Shown one piece after another: positions 26,242 to 36,631 of a DNA stretch of 64,000 nt (the first letter of the stretch is position 1; each line of letters opens with the position of its first letter). Under the pieces are notes generated by a model. That model saw only the letters and a list, made by a program, of their open reading frames with translations, was not told where the DNA came from and did not search any database. Source of the stretch: Oscillospiraceae bacterium (GTDB lineage Bacteria > Bacillota > Clostridia > Oscillospirales > CAG-272); the NCBI GenBank assembly GCA_015064845.1, contig SVRL01000005.1:1-64000 (forward strand). The letters are read 5' to 3'. The position numbers were made by a program, and so were the translations under genes.

Positions 26242-28041
26242 TTATTCAGCAACAGCAGCCTTGAGAGTTTCGAGCTGATTTCTGAGTTCAGCGGGAAGCT
26301 TGTCGCCGAATTTCTTGTAATGTTCTTCGATTTCAGCAGCTTCTTTTGCCCAAACGTCTTTATCAACAGCGAGAATGCTCTTAAGAGTTTCGATGTCGAA
26401 GTCGAGGTCAGTAAGGTCGATGTCTTCTGCCTTCGGAACGAAACCGATAGCAGTTTCAACTGCATCAGCAGTACCGTTGCAACGGTCAACGATCCAGTTC
26501 AGAACTCTCATGTTATCGCCGAAGCCGGGCCAAATGAAGTTGCCTTCATCATCGGTACGGAACCAGTTAACGTTGAAGATCTTAGGAGCTTTGTCGCCGA
26601 GCTTCTTGCCCATTTCGAGCCAGTGTGCGAAGTAGTCGCCCATGTGGTAACCACAGAAAGGAAGCATAGCCATCGGGTCACGACGAACAACGCCAACAGC
26701 GCCTGCAGCAGCTGCTGTGGTTTCGGAAGCCATAGCGGAACCTACGAATACACCGTTGTTCCAGTCTTTGGACTGGTAAACGAGAGGAGTGCATTTTGCA
26801 CGGCGGCCACCGAAGATGATTGCGGAGATCGGAACGCCTGCGCCCTTATCAAATTCTGCGGAAATGCAGGGGCAGTTTACAGCAGGAGCTGTGAAACGGG
26901 AGTTGGGATGAGCAGCATAAGTGGTCTTGTCTGCTTTAACGAACATGGAGGGATTCCAAGGATTGCCCTTCCATTCGGTTGCGTTTTCGGGAGGATTCTT
27001 GTCGAGACCTTCCCACCAAACGGTGTTATCGTCATTGTTGATAGCAACGTTTGTGAAGATGGTGTTCTTCTTGGTGGAAGCAAGAGCGTTGAAGTTGGAT
27101 TTTTCGTTGGTACCGGGAGCTACGCCGAAGAAGCCGTTTTCGGGGTTGATCGCGTAGAGTCTGCCGTCGGCACCAATGCGCATCCAAGCAATATCATCGC
27201 CAACAGTCCAAATCTTGTAACCTTTTTCAAGGAGATATGCGGGAGGAATCATCATAGCGAGGTTGGTCTTACCGCAAGCAGAGGGGAATGCAGCAGCAAC
27301 GTAAGTAACTTCGCCCTGGGGATTTTCAAGACCGAGAATGAGCATGTGTTCAGCCATCCAGCCTTCTTTCCAACCCTGGTAAGAAGCGATACGGAGAGCA
27401 AAGCATTTCTTACCGAGAAGAACGTTGCCGCCGTACGCGGAGTTAACGGAAATGATAGTGTTGTCTTCGGGGAACTGGCAGATATATCTCTTTTCGGGAT
27501 CTACGTCGCATTTTGCGTGAAGACCTCTTACCCAGTCATTGGAGTCGCCGAGAACATCAAGAACAGCTGTGCCTACGCGAGTCATGATAACCATGTTCAA
27601 AACAACGTAGATGGAGTCTGTTACTTCGATACCTGCTTTTGCGAGAGGAGAACCGATCGGGCCCATGGAGAAAGGAATGATATACATCGTTCTGCCCTTA
27701 TAAGTACCGCGAGCGATATCATAGAGCTTTGCATACATTTCCTGAGGGTCGCACCAGTTATTGGTAGGACCTGCATTTTCTTTTTCTCTGGAGCAAATAA
27801 AGGTTCTGTCTTCTACACGTGCAACGTCGTTGGGTTTTGTTCTGTGATAATAACAACCGGGAAGCTTTTCTTCGTTAAGCTTAATCATTTCGCCTGTTGC
27901 GCAAGCTTCTGCGCGAAGTGCTTCAAGCTGTTCTTCGCTACCATCAATAACAACAACGTTATCGGGTGTAAGGAGAGCTTTCATCTCATCAATCCATGCA
28001 AGGACTGTGGGATTCTTTGTGAATTTGTTCATAGTCAACAA
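26242..28041 (-). CDS. pckG: phosphoenolpyruvate carboxykinase (GTP)
   Basis: FPSACGKTNLAMM P-loop, KIWTVGDDIAWMR, GFFGVAPGT, FGGRRAKCTPLVYQS. Confidence 0.96.
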   Translation of the reverse strand: MLTMNKFTKNPTVLAWIDEMKALLTPDNVVVIDGSEEQLEALRAEACATGEMIKLNEEKLPGCYYHRTKPNDVARVEDRTFICSREKENAGPTNNWCDPQEMYAKLYDIARGTYKGRTMYIIPFSMGPIGSPLAKAGIEVTDSIYVVLNMVIMTRVGTAVLDVLGDSNDWVRGLHAKCDVDPEKRYICQFPEDNTIISVNSAYGGNVLLGKKCFALRIASYQGWKEGWMAEHMLILGLENPQGEVTYVAAAFPSACGKTNLAMMIPPAYLLEKGYKIWTVGDDIAWMRIGADGRLYAINPENGFFGVAPGTNEKSNFNALASTKKNTIFTNVAINNDDNTVWWEGLDKNPPENATEWKGNPWNPSMFVKADKTTYAAHPNSRFTAPAVNCPCISAEFDKGAGVPISAIIFGGRRAKCTPLVYQSKDWNNGVFVGSAMASETTAAAAGAVGVVRRDPMAMLPFCGYHMGDYFAHWLEMGKKLGDKAPKIFNVNWFRTDDEGNFIWPGFGDNMRVLNWIVDRCNGTADAVETAIGFVPKAEDIDLTDLDFDIETLKSILAVDKDVWAKEAAEIEEHYKKFGDKLPAELRNQLETLKAAVAE

Positions 28042-28295
28042 TTCCTTTCAAGAAAAATTATAAAATGCGTTACCACGCAAAATTATTTCAACAAAAAACA
28101 AATGTTGCGCATATGCATTCTCATACATATCAATCATATCATAAAATTATGATTTTGTCAATGGAATTCACGCAAATATACTTTTTCAAAAAAAATAATT
28201 TATTTTCAAAAAAACTATTGACAAATCAAATCTTTTGTGATATAGTATTAACCGTACCGAGCGAATTGCCTCGGTCATCATAATGTTTGATATTC

Positions 28296-28390
28296 GGAGA
28301 AGTACTCAAGTTGGCCGAAGAGGCGCCCCTGCTAAGGGTGTAGGTCGGATTTTAACCGGCGCGAGAGTTCAAATCTCTCCTTCTCCGCCA
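28296..28390 (+). tRNA. tRNA-Ser (anticodon GCT), CCA encoded
   Basis: Acceptor GGAGAAG/CTTCTCC, anticodon loop CTGCTAA, class II long variable arm, GTTCAAATC T-loop, 3' CCA. Confidence 0.96.
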
Positions 28391-28392
28391 GA

Positions 28393-28420
28393 AGCACCTG
28401 TGAAGACAGGTGCTTTTTTC
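28393..28420 (+). terminator. rho-independent terminator of the tRNA
   Basis: AGCACCTG-TGAAGA-CAGGTGCTTTTTTC. Confidence 0.88.
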
Positions 28421-28628
28421 TTTCAAAAATGTAGGCGCAGACTGGATTTTCTCGCTTTTTATCGTTTTAGGTTTATATGCGTTTTCTTTGTTTTTCGGGT
28501 GTCAAATTGGGTGTCAAACACTTTTGTAAATATGAAATTGGAATTTTTACACGGTTTTCCTTCTTGCTTTTATCTGTATTTGATGATATAATAATAAAAC
28601 AATAATCCGAAAAGGACGGTAAACTGTT

Positions 28629-30392
28629 ATGTATAACGAATGGTCATTGGAAGCTTTCTATCACGGGACGAATGATCCCGCACTGGAAAAAGACATGGCG
28701 CATCTTGCAGAGCTGATCGACAAATTCAAAACCGCCGTTGCCGAGCTTTCGCTTGAGGACACACGCGCATCTTTGCGAAAAACGATTGAAATCGAAGAGG
28801 AAATGTCAGTTCTTACGCGCAAACTCGGCAGTTATTTCAATCTGCGCCGTTCGGCGCACAGCCCCGATACGGAAGGCGCAAAATATTCTACGAAACTGCA
28901 AAATATGATGGCCAGCAAAACAAAGGATACCGTGATATTCCGAAAATTTATCGGTTCAATTGAAGATATTGATTCGGTTATTCGCGGCGATGAAATTCTG
29001 GAGGCGTACAAATTTCATTTTGAACAAATCAAAAATAATGCTTCTCACAAGCTTTCCGATGAAGCAGAAGATGTTTTTACGCGTATGAATCTTTCGGGCG
29101 GCAGAGCGTGGGGGGATCTCTTTGCATATTTGACGGCAAACGTCATCGTGGATTATAAAGGTAAAAAAACTTCTCTTTCCGCCGTACGCGGTCTTGCCGA
29201 AAGCGATAATGCCGAAGAAAGAAAAGCGGCATATGAAGCGGAGCTTGCATGTTACGATAAAATTCGCGATTCCATTGCCTTTGCACTCAACAGCATCAAA
29301 GCGCAAGTCAATACCGAAGCCGAATTACGCGGTTATGAAAACCCGCTCGCCATGACGCTCGAACAGTCACGTATGAAAAAAGAAACCCTGGAGGCCATGT
29401 TTTCGGCAATGCGCGAATCATTTCCGAAATTTCACGAATATCTGCGCCATAAGGCGCTTCTGCTCGGCTATGAAAACGGATTGCCCTGGTATGAAATTTT
29501 AGCGCCGATGGGAAAAGCAGACGCTAAAATTTACACTGTCGAAGAAGCACATGCGTATCTCGTGGAGCATTTCGCCTCTTTCGCGCCCGATCTTGCTGAA
29601 ATGGTTGATACAGCTTTCCGCGAAGAATGGATTGATTTTTATCCTCGTAAAGGTAAAGTCGGAGGTGCTTTCTGTTCCAATCTGCCGTTTATGAAGCAAA
29701 GCCGCATCTTAACGAACTTTTCGGGTACGTTCGGTTCAATTACAACCCTGGCACATGAACTCGGACACGCTTATCACGGAAAACAGATTGAAAATCACCG
29801 CCCCTTGAATACGTCCTATACCATGCCCGTTGCGGAAACCGCTTCCAATTTCAATGAATTGATTATCGTTAACCACGCCATTGAAAAAGCAGAAGGAGAA
29901 GAAAAAATTCGTCTGATCGAAACGCAGATTCAGGATATGACGCAGATCATCGTAGATATCTATTCCCGTTTTCTTTTCGAAGATGAAGTATTCCGCCGCA
30001 GAAAAGATACTTTCCTTTTTGCCGACGAACTGGAAAAAATTATGGTCGAGGCACAAAAGGAAGCTTTCGGAAACGGACTGGATCCCGCATATCTGCACCC
30101 ATATATGTGGTGTTGCAAAAGTCATTATTACCGCGCAGGGTTGAGTTATTATAACTTTCCTTACGCATTCGGCGGTCTGTTTTCACGTGGGCTTTATGCA
30201 AAATATCTGGAAGAAGGCGAAGCTTTTCTTCCCAAATACAGAGCTCTTCTCAAGGCAACGACCATAGACACCGTGGAAAACGTTGCTAAAATTGCGGGAA
30301 TTGACCTTACAGAACCCGATTTCTGGCGCAAAAGCCTTGCCACCATTACGGATCAGATCGATCTTTTCATCCGGGAAACAAGCACTCTCTGA
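28629..30392 (+). CDS. pepF: M3 family oligoendopeptidase F-like
   Basis: HELGHAYHG zinc motif with downstream E, PepF-like N-terminus. Confidence 0.92.
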   Translation: MYNEWSLEAFYHGTNDPALEKDMAHLAELIDKFKTAVAELSLEDTRASLRKTIEIEEEMSVLTRKLGSYFNLRRSAHSPDTEGAKYSTKLQNMMASKTKDTVIFRKFIGSIEDIDSVIRGDEILEAYKFHFEQIKNNASHKLSDEAEDVFTRMNLSGGRAWGDLFAYLTANVIVDYKGKKTSLSAVRGLAESDNAEERKAAYEAELACYDKIRDSIAFALNSIKAQVNTEAELRGYENPLAMTLEQSRMKKETLEAMFSAMRESFPKFHEYLRHKALLLGYENGLPWYEILAPMGKADAKIYTVEEAHAYLVEHFASFAPDLAEMVDTAFREEWIDFYPRKGKVGGAFCSNLPFMKQSRILTNFSGTFGSITTLAHELGHAYHGKQIENHRPLNTSYTMPVAETASNFNELIIVNHAIEKAEGEEKIRLIETQIQDMTQIIVDIYSRFLFEDEVFRRRKDTFLFADELEKIMVEAQKEAFGNGLDPAYLHPYMWCCKSHYYRAGLSYYNFPYAFGGLFSRGLYAKYLEEGEAFLPKYRALLKATTIDTVENVAKIAGIDLTEPDFWRKSLATITDQIDLFIRETSTL

Positions 30393-30399
30393 TAACATG

Positions 30400-30433
30400 A
30401 AATCCCTCGCGCTGTCTAGAGCGGGGGATTTTT
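30400..30433 (+). terminator. rho-independent terminator
   Basis: AAATCCCTCGC...GCGGGGGATTTTTG. Confidence 0.8.
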
Positions 30434-30575
30434 GTTGAAATTGACTTTAATTTTTCAATTCCGAAGTGAAAAAATCAATATTTTACATAAAGTAATCAAT
30501 AAAGGTCCTTGAAAAAAATCCAAATTTATGGTTTAATTGAAACATAAGAATTATTTTTAAAAGGAGGAACGTAAA

Positions 30576-31490
30576 ATGATTCCCGTAAAAAAAATCGACA
30601 TTCATGCTCACGCTGTTGCATTCCCTGAGTTTTATCCTCCGTTTTACGGACGCGGCGGACAGCGTTATCTCAGTGCGGAAGAACTGATTGCTTTTTATGA
30701 TGAACTGAACATTGAAAAAGGCGTGCTTTTGCCTATTTCTTCTTGCGAAGGTCAGCCCTCTCCGATGACGAGCGAAGGTTGCGCATTTTTGGCAAAACAA
30801 CACCCAGACCGTTTTCTTTGGTTTTGCGGCGTTGATCCCCGTACGGGTGCACATACTCCAACAACCGATCTTTCTTATTTTTTGAATCACTATAAGGCAC
30901 TCGGCGCGCTTGGTTTGGGTGAATTGACCGCACAGCTCAAAACAGACGATCCCATGATGGAAAATCTTTTTGCGCATTGCGCGGCTTGCAAAATGCCCGT
31001 TTTGATCCACATTGCCACACAGCACGGCGGTATGTACGGCATTGAGGATGAACTTGGTTTGCCCCGACTTGAAAAAATGATGAAAAAATATCCCGATCTT
31101 ATCATCATCGGACATTCCCAAGCATTCTGGGCGGAAATGTCCGGCGACATCACGGAAGCAACACGCGGAGGATATCCGAGAGGAAAAGTTACCTCCGAAG
31201 GCAGAATTTATGAAATGATGCGTTCCTGCCCGAATTTGTATTGCGATCTTTCCGCAGGAAGCGGAATGAACGCGCTTCGCCGCGATCCCGAAAACGCAGC
31301 AAAATTTATTGAGGAATTTTCCGACCGTATTCTTTACGGCTGTGATATTTGCGGTACGAAAAACAAGCATCAGTATGAATTCGATGCATTCCTGACTAAC
31401 ATGGTGGAAGAAGGATTGATAAGCGAAGAAAATTATCGCAAAATCGTCCGTGAAAACGCAATCCGTTTGCTCGGTCTGGAAGACAATTAA
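30576..31490 (+). CDS. amidohydrolase family (TIM-barrel metal-dependent hydrolase)
   Basis: KIDIHAHA, PVLIHIATQHGG, IIGHSQAFW, YGCDI; SD AAAGGAGG. Confidence 0.85.
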   Translation: MIPVKKIDIHAHAVAFPEFYPPFYGRGGQRYLSAEELIAFYDELNIEKGVLLPISSCEGQPSPMTSEGCAFLAKQHPDRFLWFCGVDPRTGAHTPTTDLSYFLNHYKALGALGLGELTAQLKTDDPMMENLFAHCAACKMPVLIHIATQHGGMYGIEDELGLPRLEKMMKKYPDLIIIGHSQAFWAEMSGDITEATRGGYPRGKVTSEGRIYEMMRSCPNLYCDLSAGSGMNALRRDPENAAKFIEEFSDRILYGCDICGTKNKHQYEFDAFLTNMVEEGLISEENYRKIVRENAIRLLGLEDN

Positions 31491-31571
31491 GCCTTATATA
31501 CTGAAAGTCCATCATATTCACATACAATATGATATAAATACATAGGGAAACACAGAAAGGATATCGCTGTT

Positions 31572-32915
31572 ATGACAAACGAAAAACTGGCAATTCTCGG
31601 CGGCACACCCACAATTCCGAAGGGAACGATTCCCGCAGAAACCCTTGATAAACTTTTCCGTCAGATGGTCTTGACCAAAGAAGCGGAAGATGCGGCAATG
31701 GACGTTATTCGCAGAGGCGCATTTTCCGGTACGGACATAACGGAAAAATTCCAGAATGAATTTGCCGCGTGGCAAGGCACCGAATACGCAATCGCATATT
31801 GCAACGGTACAATGGCGCTTACGTCTGCAATGTTTGCCATCGGTCTCGGTGAAGGCGATGAAATTATCTGTCCCACAAAAACTTATTGGGGCAGCGTTTC
31901 GCAAGCAATCAACTTCGGCGCTTCTGCCGTATTCTGCAATATCAACGATATGCTCAGCATGGACCCCAATGATCTGGAGCGTTGTATCACCCCTCGCACG
32001 AAAGCCATCATGGTCGTTCACTATTACGCTTATCCTTGTGATATGGATGCCATCATGGCAATTGCAAAAAAACACAATCTGAAAGTGATTGAAGACGTTT
32101 CCCACGCGCAAGGCGGACTTTATAAAGGGAAAAAGCTCGGAACCTTCGGTGATGTTGCCGCAATGTCTCTTATGAGCATGAAATCTTTCGCTTGCGGAGA
32201 ACTCGGCGTATTGGTAACTAACGACCGCAAAATTTACGAAAGAGCCATGGCGTTCGGTCATTATGAACGAAATAACGCAAAATATATTCAGGAATGCGAA
32301 GATCTGAAGGATTATTTCCATATTGCGCTCGGCGGTGCAAAGGGCCGCGCAAATCAGGTTTGTACGGCAATCGGAAGAGATCAGCTCAAGCATTATGACG
32401 AACGATGTGAAAAAATCCGCGAAGCCATGAACTATTTCTGGGATCAGCTTGAAGGAATGCCCGGCATTCGCGCAATCCGCGTTGACGAATCCACAGGATC
32501 CAATATGGCAGGCTGGTACTGTCCTCACGGTGCGTATTATCCCGAAGAATTGCACGGTCTTTCCGTTAAACGCTTTGCACAGGCAGTTTACGCGGAAATC
32601 GGCGGTTATGTAAAAGAAGGCGGCAACTTCTGTCTGCATACCCATAAATTCTTCAAAACGTTTGATATGACACATCGCGGCGTACCCGGAAGAATCGCTT
32701 ATAACGATCGCGACGTCCGCGAAGACGACTCTCTCTGCGATCCTTCTATCACGAAATATTGCTTCTCCGTGCCAAGATTCAATTATCTGGATAAAGAAAT
32801 CGTAGATCTCTTCGTTGCCGGCTTCAAAAAAGTTATAGAAAATCACGAAGCTCTTCTTGCAGAGGATAAAAAAGAAGCACAAGGCGGCCGTTGGTACGGT
32901 AATGACAATCACTGA
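31572..32915 (+). CDS. DegT/DnrJ/EryC1/StrS family aminotransferase
   Basis: YCNGTMALTSAM, VIEDVSHAQGGLYKGKKLGTFGDVAAMSLMSMKSFACGELGVLVTND (PLP Lys). Confidence 0.9.
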   Translation: MTNEKLAILGGTPTIPKGTIPAETLDKLFRQMVLTKEAEDAAMDVIRRGAFSGTDITEKFQNEFAAWQGTEYAIAYCNGTMALTSAMFAIGLGEGDEIICPTKTYWGSVSQAINFGASAVFCNINDMLSMDPNDLERCITPRTKAIMVVHYYAYPCDMDAIMAIAKKHNLKVIEDVSHAQGGLYKGKKLGTFGDVAAMSLMSMKSFACGELGVLVTNDRKIYERAMAFGHYERNNAKYIQECEDLKDYFHIALGGAKGRANQVCTAIGRDQLKHYDERCEKIREAMNYFWDQLEGMPGIRAIRVDESTGSNMAGWYCPHGAYYPEELHGLSVKRFAQAVYAEIGGYVKEGGNFCLHTHKFFKTFDMTHRGVPGRIAYNDRDVREDDSLCDPSITKYCFSVPRFNYLDKEIVDLFVAGFKKVIENHEALLAEDKKEAQGGRWYGNDNH

Positions 32916-32937
32916 AAATAATTGATGTATAAAGCGC

Positions 32938-32980
32938 AAAGAACCCGACGTGTGAAAAACACAGGACGGGTTCTTTCCTT
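32938..32980 (+). terminator. terminator between convergent genes
   Basis: AAAGAACCCG...CGGGTTCTTT. Confidence 0.75.
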
Positions 32981-33019
32981 TTGATTTTGGAAATATGGAC
33001 TGCTGTGCTACAGCAACTA

Positions 33020-33583
33020 TCAGCGGCGTTCTGTCGCTTTTTCTCTATATCGAATCAGTGCCACAACCGTTGAGATTGTACACAGAAGATCATTGACAAA
33101 TGCCACGGGATACATCTTGAATATACTGTTCAAAAGCCAGAACAGACACCAGAAAAACGAAAATCGGCGCAAACGCTTTTCATCGGATCTGCTATTGGCA
33201 ATCACGGCGAAAATACCTGCCAGAAGCGGAAAAATATCGGACCATACACCAAAGCTCAAAAGAGAAAATCCGGAAATCAACACAATAAAAATACCAATAC
33301 TGATAGGATTCGTTGCCCACTTCCATTTATCTTTTTTGGAAAAAACGGCAAGCATAACCGCGCTCAATGCGCAAGCGATCGCGCTGGTCAAATCTCCCTG
33401 CAACAAAAAATACGCCACCCAACACGTTTGTCCGAAAAAATTGCTGAGAATAATGGTAACTCTATGCTTGAATTGAAAAGCAATAATCGAAAGGATCATT
33501 GCAATCAATCCAACGCCGTAAACAAGGATATAATAACTTTTTCCCAAAGCATTTATCATTCCATCCACGGAAAAACCAAGCAT
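33020..33583 (-). CDS. YgjV family membrane protein
   Basis: YgjV-like TM pattern: FQFKHRVTIILSNFFGQTCWVAYFLLQGDLTSAIACALSAVMLAVFSKK. Confidence 0.7.
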   Translation of the reverse strand: MLGFSVDGMINALGKSYYILVYGVGLIAMILSIIAFQFKHRVTIILSNFFGQTCWVAYFLLQGDLTSAIACALSAVMLAVFSKKDKWKWATNPISIGIFIVLISGFSLLSFGVWSDIFPLLAGIFAVIANSRSDEKRLRRFSFFWCLFWLLNSIFKMYPVAFVNDLLCTISTVVALIRYREKATERR

Positions 33584-33597
33584 ATAAAACCTTCTCC

Positions 33598-35076
33598 TTA
33601 TTGCGCTTCCGCTTCAGCAGTCATGATTCCCGTATATTCATCCAAAAAGGCTTCCGCTACCTTTGTCATTCGTACCGAAACGTTTTTTTCATCGCGAAAA
33701 CCGAAAACGATTGCAAGGTTGGCAAAATATTTGTCGATGATCTGCACGCGGATACGTAATTTTCGTTCTTCGGGCCAATCGGCACTGAATGCGGCACGGT
33801 ATGTGTTACCCGGCTCAGGCGTATTGCCTATCATATCGGAGTATCCCTCCTCGGGAAACAGCGCGAAGACATTATGACCAAATCCAAACGGCATACATTT
33901 GATGCCTTGTTTGTTTTCATAATGGAATTTTCCTTCCAATCCATCAAATTCCAAACGAAACCATTTGATACCCATAGGATTTTTATCCGCTTTAAAAGTT
34001 ACCCCATCTATCTCGGAGGCAAAAGGGCTTTCTCTTTTTTCCGTCAGATAAAAGAGTTTTCGCTCAGAAAGCCATGTCGTAAGCGCACGATTCTCTTCTG
34101 GCGCGGGAGATAAACTCGAGCCGTCCTCGCTGATATGATCCAGGATATTACGGTACAGCGCATCAAAAATCTGTTCATATCCGTGAGGGTTGCCCTGCGT
34201 ATCGGCGTTGATTACGAATACGAGATCGTGTTTCGGATCACAGAAACCAAGCTGTGCGCCCATACCGTAAGTACTGAAACAACCGCGCGCCATGCCCCAG
34301 ATCTGATATCCGTATCCAAACCCATCATGCGCAACAAATCCGAAATCGTTATTGCAAACATGCAGCGTAGTAGCTTCGCGCATAAATTTTTCATTCAGAT
34401 AGCGTTTTCCGTGAAACGTTCCTCTATTCAAAAGAAAACGCGCAAACAGCAAAAGGTCTCTTGCCGTACAAAGTATACCTGAATCCGCCCAAGAATAGCC
34501 GCCCGGTGTTTTCAGGCAGTAGGCATCCTCGGAAAATCCGATTTCTGTCAGAAACTTTTCCTGCAAATACTGCAAAAACGGCTTACCCGTCAGTTTTTCC
34601 ACGATTACCCCCAGCATAAACGAGCCTGCGCTGTCGTAATCAAAAAGCGTTGCAGGAAGCTTCGTCGGCTGATTTTCAAAATAGGTGGCAACGCGGTCGG
34701 TTACGTTCGGCAAAAACCAATGTACACCGCGCAGACTGCTTTCCATCGTCAAAAGCTCACGGACAGTCGAGGTATGCCGTGCCGCGCCCTCTCTTTCAAG
34801 ATATTCGGGAAAGAATTTTGCAATCGGGTCATCTAGAGAAAGCAACCCATCCTGTTCGCAAAAGCCTATCGCAACTGCCACAAAGCTTTTTGTGGTGGAA
34901 TACATACGGTGCTTAAAATCCTTATGAAAGGGAGCGTAATAACATTCTGAAAAAACAGCATCCCCTCTTGCCAATATCACGCTATGGACAGGAATATGAT
35001 ATCCCTCCAACGTTTCATAAAACCGACGGACACAGGCAGAGGATATTCCTGCCTGCTCAGGTGTGCAAATACGCAT
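33598..35076 (-). CDS. serine hydrolase, beta-lactamase class C/penicillin-binding-like
   Basis: STTKSF (SxxK), GYSWADSG region, YGYQIWGM...YGMGAQLG. Confidence 0.9.
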   Translation of the reverse strand: MRICTPEQAGISSACVRRFYETLEGYHIPVHSVILARGDAVFSECYYAPFHKDFKHRMYSTTKSFVAVAIGFCEQDGLLSLDDPIAKFFPEYLEREGAARHTSTVRELLTMESSLRGVHWFLPNVTDRVATYFENQPTKLPATLFDYDSAGSFMLGVIVEKLTGKPFLQYLQEKFLTEIGFSEDAYCLKTPGGYSWADSGILCTARDLLLFARFLLNRGTFHGKRYLNEKFMREATTLHVCNNDFGFVAHDGFGYGYQIWGMARGCFSTYGMGAQLGFCDPKHDLVFVINADTQGNPHGYEQIFDALYRNILDHISEDGSSLSPAPEENRALTTWLSERKLFYLTEKRESPFASEIDGVTFKADKNPMGIKWFRLEFDGLEGKFHYENKQGIKCMPFGFGHNVFALFPEEGYSDMIGNTPEPGNTYRAAFSADWPEERKLRIRVQIIDKYFANLAIVFGFRDEKNVSVRMTKVAEAFLDEYTGIMTAEAEAQ

Positions 35077-35101
35077 AATTTTTCTCCTGTATTGGTTCTT
35101 T

Positions 35102-35593
35102 TTATTTTAACTTAACGCCTAAAGCCTTGTATTTCCGTTCCCATTTCAGACGTTCGTTTCTTCGCTTGATCAATTCGATTTCGATCAGGCGATTGGGATG
35201 CAGATGCGGGAAAGTCATCAAAAAGTCATAATTCTCCCAATGGTCCGATATTTTCATTATTTTCTTTTTACCTTGACACAGATAGATATTACACCTTTTG
35301 AGATCGATATGCCTAATGGCTGACCACATAACTTCACATAAAGGGTATTCTATATCTTTGTGCATTGGTCTTCTTACGATTACCGTTTTTTTCTCAAAGG
35401 ATATCGTACATTTTGACATATAGAAAATTTCATATAAACAACAGATCAGCGAAATGGGCGTAACGAGATACATCAGTAAAAATTTAGGGTCCAAGAATAC
35501 TGCTCCCGCTATCGGCAACAGCTGTAAAGCAACGGAAGCGAAAATTTTCAGCCTCATATCGCAGGGAACCCAGGTAATTACAGACTTATTCAT
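35102..35593 (-). CDS. hypothetical PH-like/2-TM protein
   Basis: Two hydrophobic segments then SFEKKTVIVRRPMHKDIEYPLCEV, bPH-like strand pattern. Confidence 0.55.
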   Translation of the reverse strand: MNKSVITWVPCDMRLKIFASVALQLLPIAGAVFLDPKFLLMYLVTPISLICCLYEIFYMSKCTISFEKKTVIVRRPMHKDIEYPLCEVMWSAIRHIDLKRCNIYLCQGKKKIMKISDHWENYDFLMTFPHLHPNRLIEIELIKRRNERLKWERKYKALGVKLK

Positions 35594-35826
35594 CGTAATT
35601 CACCTCTGATTTGAAAATTTTTAAATAAGCGAGAAAGATGAATTCTTGTTTATAAGCCTCCCTCGGGAGCAAGCCTTTTGGTTTGTTTGCTTTTCAAACA
35701 AAAACTTATCTCTGATTTCTATTAAAAGTAAATACCTTTACCATAAATTTATGATCCTTTGGACTTGTGTTTTATTGTCATTCGGTGTATAATAATATCG
35801 AATATGAACCAAAAAGGAGCAGCAGC

Positions 35827-36627
35827 ATGCCTCAAACGATAGATACCCCCATTCCCGATTTTTATATTGAAAAAGCCGTTGGCAAAGCGACGATGCCCCA
35901 TATGCACGACCACCGTGCTTATGAGCTTTATTATCTCTGTCGCGGCGAACGGGAATATTTTATCGGAGATCAATTTTATAAAATCGGAGAGGGAGATACC
36001 GTACTGATTCCCCCTGATCTTCTACACCGTACAGCAGGCAAAGGCGCCACGCGCTTTTTGCTCTATTTTTCAGAAGATTTTCTACGACGATTCTTTACCG
36101 ATGAAATGTTATCTGCCCTTCCCCTTGAATCTCCTCTTGTCTTTCGTCCGAGCGAAACACTTCGGTCAGATATCGAAGAGGAATTGGGAGCCATGTTGAC
36201 AGAATACGCCGATGGTGCGGAACACTTTTCGGCAAGCCGTCTTTGCCGATTGCTGCTTATCATCGCAAACACGCCAAATGGTTATACCTCCACACCGTTT
36301 CCCGATCAAAGAATCGGACAAATCGTGCGTTATATCAACGAGCATTATAGCGAAATCAGCGATATCGAGCAGATTGCCGACCGCTTTTTCATCTCAAAAT
36401 ATCATCTCTGCCGTACGTTTAACAAGAATTTGGGACTTCCTCTCATTTCTTATCTCAACACCATCAAAATCCGCGCGGCAGCAGAGCTTATGCAAAATGA
36501 AAAATTGAATCTGACCGAAATTGCCACCCGATCGGGCTTTAATTCATCCTCTTATTTCTGTAAGGTATTCAAAGCCGAAAAAGGTGTCGCCCCAACCATA
36601 TACCGCAAAAATCTGCAAAGCAAATAA
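35827..36627 (+). CDS. AraC family transcriptional regulator (cupin N-terminus)
   Basis: C-terminal double HTH YHLCRTFNKNLGLPLISYLNTIKIRAAAELMQNEKLNLTEIATRSGFNSSSYFCKVFKAEKGVAP; SD AAGGAG. Confidence 0.93.
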   Translation: MPQTIDTPIPDFYIEKAVGKATMPHMHDHRAYELYYLCRGEREYFIGDQFYKIGEGDTVLIPPDLLHRTAGKGATRFLLYFSEDFLRRFFTDEMLSALPLESPLVFRPSETLRSDIEEELGAMLTEYADGAEHFSASRLCRLLLIIANTPNGYTSTPFPDQRIGQIVRYINEHYSEISDIEQIADRFFISKYHLCRTFNKNLGLPLISYLNTIKIRAAAELMQNEKLNLTEIATRSGFNSSSYFCKVFKAEKGVAPTIYRKNLQSK

Positions 36628-36631
36628 CGAC

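Noticed and set aside
26224-28152. 642-aa antisense ORF across pckG
   Set aside because: Mirrors the coding strand of a clearly conserved, codon-biased gene; Cys/Val/Phe-rich with no recognisable domain; an artefact of reduced stop codons opposite biased codons.
28283-28591. 102-aa ORF spanning tRNA-Ser and its terminator
   Set aside because: Covers a structural RNA gene; not a protein.
31518-32939. 473-aa antisense ORF opposite the DegT aminotransferase
   Set aside because: Shadow ORF of a conserved gene.
7199-33030. 16-mer GCAACTATCAGCGGCG shared at about 7199 and 33012
   Set aside because: About one shared 16-mer is expected by chance in 64 kb; flanks do not align.
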